Shown here piece by piece: positions 30,836-35,186 of a DNA stretch of 35,186 nucleotides. The stretch lies in assembly GCA_036555065.1 (NCBI GenBank), contig DATBLZ010000041.1, forward strand, positions 1 through 35,186, given 5' to 3'. Numbering within the stretch: position 1 is the stretch's first letter; every line of letters starts with the position of its first letter. The notes beneath the pieces were generated by a model. It was not told the DNA's origin, searched no databases, and saw nothing but the letters and a program-made list of their open reading frames with translations. A program made the translations under genes and the position numbers. This stretch comes from DATBLZ01 sp036555065. GTDB lineage: Bacteria; Pseudomonadota; Gammaproteobacteria; Steroidobacterales; Rariloculaceae.

Positions 30836-33800
30836 TCATCGCGATTCTCCGATCTGCACGGCCGCCGCTCCCCCGCCGACGGGGAAGTGAATCCAGCACC
30901 CGGCCACGGTCTTGCCGGCCGCTTCCAACGCGCGCGCATAAACGGCGAGCTGCCCCGAGTGCTCGAGCGCCTCGGCCGGCCATTCGCTTTTCGGCCGCGG
31001 TGACGACTTGTGATCGATGACGACGTAGCCGGCGTTAGTCTCGAGAAGAACGTCGATCCAACCGCGCACTGCGCGGCCGTCCGCGAGCGCGTGCACGATC
31101 GGGTATTCGACCAACGTGCGCTTCGGCGCGAACTTCTGCTCGAGCCACGCGCGGAAACGGCGCGCGGCCGCGAGCGCGGACTCGGGCTCGACGAAAGTCG
31201 CGGCGGAATCGCCGCTAGGATCGCGGCTAAAGCCGCTCCCACAATAGGATGCGAGTAAGGTGCGCGCGTGCTCGAGCGCATCCGTGCGTTCCGGGTTGAG
31301 CAGCTCGGCGGCGATCAACGCGTGTAGCGCAGTGCCGATCGCGGCCATGTCCTCGCCGTGGAGCTTGACGCGGCCGCCGAGCTCGATGATCTCGACCACG
31401 CTCGCTTCAGGAAGCGCCGGCGCCGCGGAAGGATTCACGCCCTCGCGCAACGGCGCGGCGAGCGGCGTGCGCTCCGGCAGCCGCCGCGGCGCAAAGGGCG
31501 CGAGCGCGGTGCGCGCCGATTCGTCGCTCGGCGCGGGCGTGGGCACTGAAATCCTGCGCGCATCGAGAAGCTCACGGCCAGCAAACGCGTGGAGCCACGC
31601 ATCGGGGGGAGGATTGCGCACCGGCAGCGCGAGCACGACGCAGTCGCGCGCGCGCGTGAGGCCGACGTAGGCAAGTCGGCGGTTTTCGCTGGCCGCTTTC
31701 GTCTGACACGTCTTTCCAATCGCCGAATCGAGAATCGATTCGAGCACCGGCGCCTTGGTGCGGTTGCCGAATACGCGCGGCCAGAAGTTGATGACGCGGT
31801 TCGCGAGCGGCCGATGCAGGTCGAAGGCCTCGCCGTTGCCCTCGACGCGGACGTCCCAGAGTCGCGATTGCCACGGGTAGTGGAAATCGGTGTTCACGAC
31901 CACGGGCCATTCGAGCCCCTTGGCCCGATGGTAAGTGAGCACGTGCACGGCGTCGCCGGTCGTCACGACGGGCTGTAAGTCGAGCTCGGGCGAGTGCGGG
32001 TGCTCGAGCCAGAACAGAAATCCCGTCAGCGTTGCGGCGAGATGTTGCGCGTCGCAGTGACGTTCGTACTCGACAGCCAGGTTGAGCAGTGCATCGAGGT
32101 TGCGCTGCCGCTGCATCCCTTTGATCGCGTTCGGTCCCCAAGCTGTCACGACCTCGCGGATGCCGACGTAGTTCAAGACACGCGCGACGATTTCGACGGG
32201 CGACTGCGTGCCGATCTCATCGCGAAGCTTCTTGAGCTTGATTGTGATGGGATGGGTCGTTTCACCCCACGCATAGCCGTCGTCCTCGCGTTCGAGCCAT
32301 TTGAGCCGCTCGGCGAGCCAGGACTCGGGCTCGGCGCATTCGGCCATCGCGATGATCTCGGCGGTAGCGAGCGTGTCGGTCGTGTCGTTGAGCCGGCGCA
32401 AGCACGCCTTCGCAAGACAAGTCTCGGGCACCGTGAAGAGTCCCGAGAGCGTCATTTTCATCGGCACGTGCGCAGCGCGCAGCGCGAGCGCGATTCTCTC
32501 GACGTTCTTGTTCGTTGCGGCGAGCACGGCGATGTCGCCCCAGCGCACGGGCCTGACTTGTCGCGACTGCGGATCGACGACGGGGTAACCAGTAGCGACG
32601 AGCGCTGCAATCGCGTGCGCGATCTCCTTTGCACGCGCCTCGTTGTTGCCCCCCGCGAGCGGCCAGTGCAGCACCGCCGGCGCGAGGGCCTCCTCGGGGC
32701 GCTTTGGCTTCAGCGTCACTTGCGCGGCGGGAATCTCGTTCGCAAACGCTGCGCCGAACACGGCGTTGATATACGCCACGAGCGCCGGGCGCGAGCGCCA
32801 GGAATACTCGAGCTTGTCGGCGCCGCTGCCGCCTTTCGCAAGCGCCGCAAGCGTCGCGAATACGAGATCCGGATCGCAGCCGCGAAACGCGTAGATCGCC
32901 TGCTTGACGTCGCCGACGAAGATGACTTTGACCGCGAGCGCCGCGAGCTTCATGAAGATCGCGAGCTGCATCGGGTTCGTGTCCTGGAATTCGTCGACGA
33001 GAAGGAGGTCGAGCTCCGCATCGAGACGCGCGCGTACGGCCGGCTCATCGAGGGCGCGCAGCGTGAGCTGCTCCATGTCGGGGAAGTCAATGAGGCCGCG
33101 CTCCTTCTTTATCTCTTGGAAACGCGCGAGCGTCTGCGCGGCGATCGCGAAGACACCCTCGATGTAACCGCTGAGGTCGGAATGGAAGAGCGGATGCTTG
33201 TCGTAGGCCGAGGCCGCCACACGCACCTTCGCGGCGATCGGCTCGCTGCGCTTGGTGGCCTCGGCGTGGCTCAAGCTGATCCACGTCGACCACGGGCACG
33301 GCGGGCGTCGCAATCGAAAGATTGCGAACCGGAGCTCTCTGACGTACTTGCCGGTGCCGACAGTCGTATCGAGCTTCACATCGATCGCATGGAGCGCGTC
33401 GCGCACGGCCGCGAGGAGCCCCTCGTCCCACTTGCCTTTCTCGGGCTTGGGAAAGTGAGCGAGCAGCGCCGCGGCGCTCGCGCGGCCCATTTCGCGGAGT
33501 GCCTCGGGGCCGATGTCGTTGTCGCGTGCGCGGTCGATCAGATTCTTCACGTCGTCGCGCCAGTCCTGGAGCTTGTTGTCGTCTCTGATGTCGAGCCGCT
33601 CGTTGATCTCGTTCATGCGGCGCACGTCGGTCGTTGCAAGCGCATCGTCGAGCGCTTGGCGAAACAGGGCCGCGCAGTCCTCGAGGCTCGCGACGTGAAG
33701 CTCCGGCGAAAGGCCGAGCTCGAACGCGAACCGTTTGAGCAAACGCTCGCAGACGCTGTGCACGGTCCCGAGCAGCGCTTGCGCCGTCTGCTCAGCGAGC

Positions 33801-34006
33801 GCGGTGCTTCCTGAGCGGATCAGGCGCTCGCGGACGCGCTCGCGAAGCTCGCCCGCGGCTTTGACCGTGAACGTCGTGCCGATTACCCGGCCCGGCGCAA
33901 TGCCGTCCTCGACGAGCGCGCGCTCGAGCTCCTCGGTCAGGCGATACGTCTTGCCGCTGCCCGCGCCAGCACTGATGAAGCGCACGTGGCCGAAATCGCG
34001 GCTCAT
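30836..34006 (-). CDS. AddA-like UvrD-family helicase with C-terminal PD-(D/E)XK nuclease
   Basis: ATG 34006 overlaps the upstream AddB-like stop (ATGA) and gives 1056 residues. Superfamily 1 helicase motifs are complete: Walker A SAGAGSGKT (12-20), LLLVDEFQDTNP near 335-350, GDVKQAIYAFRG, EYSWRS, LTYHRAKGLEW and RLAYVGLTRARD. The C-terminal RecB-type nuclease is intact (RGWIDVLLE, VIDHKSS near residue 1000, GQLAVYARAL). With the partner gene it should form an end-resection complex for double-strand break repair, functionally analogous to RecBCD/AddAB. Residues 921-930 (YCGSGFSRDP) are a translated REP-like element in the linker before the nuclease domain. Length is slightly below alphaproteobacterial AddA. 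Confidence 0.87.
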   Translation of the reverse strand: MSRDFGHVRFISAGAGSGKTYRLTEELERALVEDGIAPGRVIGTTFTVKAAGELRERVRERLIRSGSTALAEQTAQALLGTVHSVCERLLKRFAFELGLSPELHVASLEDCAALFRQALDDALATTDVRRMNEINERLDIRDDNKLQDWRDDVKNLIDRARDNDIGPEALREMGRASAAALLAHFPKPEKGKWDEGLLAAVRDALHAIDVKLDTTVGTGKYVRELRFAIFRLRRPPCPWSTWISLSHAEATKRSEPIAAKVRVAASAYDKHPLFHSDLSGYIEGVFAIAAQTLARFQEIKKERGLIDFPDMEQLTLRALDEPAVRARLDAELDLLLVDEFQDTNPMQLAIFMKLAALAVKVIFVGDVKQAIYAFRGCDPDLVFATLAALAKGGSGADKLEYSWRSRPALVAYINAVFGAAFANEIPAAQVTLKPKRPEEALAPAVLHWPLAGGNNEARAKEIAHAIAALVATGYPVVDPQSRQVRPVRWGDIAVLAATNKNVERIALALRAAHVPMKMTLSGLFTVPETCLAKACLRRLNDTTDTLATAEIIAMAECAEPESWLAERLKWLEREDDGYAWGETTHPITIKLKKLRDEIGTQSPVEIVARVLNYVGIREVVTAWGPNAIKGMQRQRNLDALLNLAVEYERHCDAQHLAATLTGFLFWLEHPHSPELDLQPVVTTGDAVHVLTYHRAKGLEWPVVVNTDFHYPWQSRLWDVRVEGNGEAFDLHRPLANRVINFWPRVFGNRTKAPVLESILDSAIGKTCQTKAASENRRLAYVGLTRARDCVVLALPVRNPPPDAWLHAFAGRELLDARRISVPTPAPSDESARTALAPFAPRRLPERTPLAAPLREGVNPSAAPALPEASVVEIIELGGRVKLHGEDMAAIGTALHALIAAELLNPERTDALEHARTLLASYCGSGFSRDPSGDSAATFVEPESALAAARRFRAWLEQKFAPKRTLVEYPIVHALADGRAVRGWIDVLLETNAGYVVIDHKSSPRPKSEWPAEALEHSGQLAVYARALEAAGKTVAGCWIHFPVGGGAAAVQIGESR
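31217..31247. repeat. REP-like element inside the AddA-like coding sequence
   Basis: GATCGCGGCTAAAGCCGCTC followed by CCACAATAG carries the complete REP core (GCGGCTAAAGCCGC self-complementary) within the gene. The reading frame is preserved and it is translated as CGSGFSRD. Confidence 0.8.
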
Positions 34007-35186
34007 GCGCCTTCGTCCCAACCTGTGAGCCAGGTGTAGTCGTCGAACTTGTCGGGATCTACGTTGGTAATGAGCGCATCGGCGGGCGGCGCAGACCAAA
34101 GGTCCGGCTCCGTGCCCGCGGCGTTGACTTCGACCCGACCCGCGGCGATTTGCGCACGGCGCCAGAGATACGTCGCGCGGAGCCGCGCCCAGATCGCCGC
34201 GATGCCCTCGTCGTCCGCGGGTGCAAAGACGGCGGCGTCAGGGAACACGGTGCTGTCGTTGGCGAGCACGTTGCCGGTCGTGACGATGAAATACGCGTGA
34301 TACGGCCACGTTTTCGCGCCGGCCGCGTGCTTGCGCATGTAAGCGTAAGTCGCGAGCTGGAGATAACGGTTCTCGGTGAGCTCGTCGCCGCGGTACGCCT
34401 CGCTCGACCATTTGACGTCGAGCACGATCTCGCGTCCCTTGCGGTCGTTGAGCACGAGATCGATCGCGCCGTGGAGCTTCACGTCGTCGAACGCTGCGTC
34501 GGTCTCTTGCTCCGCGGCCGCGCGCTCGATGCCGGCGCGGCGCAGGTGTTCGAGCAGGCGCGTGAAGGCGCTGTCCAAGACGGCCGTGACGCGCTCGTGC
34601 TCGACGCCCATGCCCGGCTCGCAGAGCAACGCGCCTTCCTGGGCGATGAGCACCGGCAAACGTGCCTCGAGCCACGCGCGAATCGCCTGTTCATTCAAGC
34701 GTGGCCAATTCGGATGCGCGGTAAAGAAGTTTTCGAACAGCCGGTGCGCGAGTCGACCGTACAGAAGATTACCGCTCGCGAGATCGGCAGCCCGTCCCAG
34801 GCGCAGACGCGCCGCGTAATCGAGCACCCACTCGTGTGGATAATAGACGAGCTTGTTGAGACTCGAGTACGACTCCGTCTCGCGCGGCGCGATCGTGGTG
34901 CCCTTTGGCAGGTCCCACCAGCGGCGCGGCCGCGGCAATGGCTTCAGAGGCAATGGCGCGGTCGGAATCTCGAGCGCGGGGATCGAGCGAGCGGCCGCGT
35001 CGGTCAGGAGCGCATCCTCGATGCGGATTTCGGTGAACCCCGAGAAGAGGCTCGTGAGCCGGGTCCAGAGCGGATGGTGGCCTTCGTCGCGGTCGTGAAT
35101 CACGAGGATGAGCTGTGACTGAGCGTTCTGAATGGGCCGAAGCCACGCACGCATGCGGCGGCGGATGCGCTCGTCGACGCTCGGCA
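34003..35186 (-). CDS. AddB-like PD-(D/E)XK nuclease subunit, 5' part outside the window
   Basis: The reading frame stays open to the last base (PSVDERIRRR precedes the first Met at 35154), so this is the C-terminal 394 or so residues of a longer protein. A RecB-type nuclease domain is clear: LLYGRLAHRLFENFF (the GxxxHxxxE helix), HGAIDLVLNDRKGREIVLDV with the DxK dyad in VLDVKWSS, and ENRYLQLATYAYMRK (the Q-Y helix). The preceding part (LILVIHDRDEGHHPLW, DLPKGTTIAPRETESYSSLN) resembles the helicase-like region of AddB/RecC-type subunits. It overlaps the AddA-like gene by 4 nt, indicating stoichiometric synthesis. Co-occurrence supports an AddAB-type complex with two nuclease sites. Confidence 0.82.
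   Translation of the reverse strand, partial: PSVDERIRRRMRAWLRPIQNAQSQLILVIHDRDEGHHPLWTRLTSLFSGFTEIRIEDALLTDAAARSIPALEIPTAPLPLKPLPRPRRWWDLPKGTTIAPRETESYSSLNKLVYYPHEWVLDYAARLRLGRAADLASGNLLYGRLAHRLFENFFTAHPNWPRLNEQAIRAWLEARLPVLIAQEGALLCEPGMGVEHERVTAVLDSAFTRLLEHLRRAGIERAAAEQETDAAFDDVKLHGAIDLVLNDRKGREIVLDVKWSSEAYRGDELTENRYLQLATYAYMRKHAAGAKTWPYHAYFIVTTGNVLANDSTVFPDAAVFAPADDEGIAAIWARLRATYLWRRAQIAAGRVEVNAAGTEPDLWSAPPADALITNVDPDKFDDYTWLTGWDEGA

Noticed and set aside
31994..33814. 606-codon plus-strand ORF opposite the AddA-like gene
   Set aside because: Shadow frame of a helicase with complete motifs.

Overview
This window is GC-rich, gene-dense bacterial chromosome, with no tRNA, rRNA, CRISPR array or transposase visible. 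The best fit is a gammaproteobacterium of the Steroidobacterales/Woeseiales/xanthomonad-like type. Supporting evidence is a proteobacterial class GN-type sortase with its vWA target protein, an exported DUF1592/DUF1552 pair, DUF6152 and FAD-binding Tat proteins, and many copies of a REP-like element (GTGGGAGCGGCTTTAGCCGC and its complement). The taxonomic assignment is inference.

Layout. 55-2130 (-): Tat-exported FAD oxidoreductase. 2204-3160 (+): RluA-type pseudouridine synthase lacking the usual catalytic Asp. 3309-9048 (+): five genes in one direction, made of three tightly spaced coiled-coil/membrane proteins (the last with a Gly/Phe-rich tail) followed by two overlapping DUF2157-like membrane proteins. 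9058-10197 (-): secreted DUF6152-type protein. 10494-11018 (+): small exported TPR-like protein behind a sigma-54-like promoter. 11142-13846 (-): sortase and its substrate. 13978-20411 (-): a compact four-gene operon of exported proteins (MBL-fold protein, DUF1592 c-heme lipoprotein, DUF1552 Tat protein, ankyrin protein). 20500-21098 (+): VapBC toxin-antitoxin. 21135-24213 (-): beta-helix protein and amidohydrolase. 24407-25818 (-): a NosR-like electron-transfer system split into two coupled genes. 25858-26328 (+): secreted unknown protein diverging from a symmetric -10. 26336-28204 (-): DUF885 lipoprotein. 28343-30370 (+): exported PQQ-like beta-propeller. 30321-30753 (-): broken Uma2 gene. 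30836-35186 (-): AddAB-like helicase-nuclease pair, cut by the window edge.

Most products are predicted to act in the envelope or periplasm: two Tat-type signals plus a Tat-like leader, two lipoproteins, several Sec signals, and flavin, heme and Fe-S carriers. The points most worth a second look are REP-like elements translated in frame inside three genes, two of them in the leaders of exported proteins of the same operon; the exported MBL/DUF1592/DUF1552/ankyrin operon with altered metal ligands in its MBL member; the uncharacterised coiled-coil/Gly-Phe locus; the split NosR without nos genes; and a set of start regions that look leaderless, including a palindromic divergent -10. No classical defence island or CRISPR system is visible.
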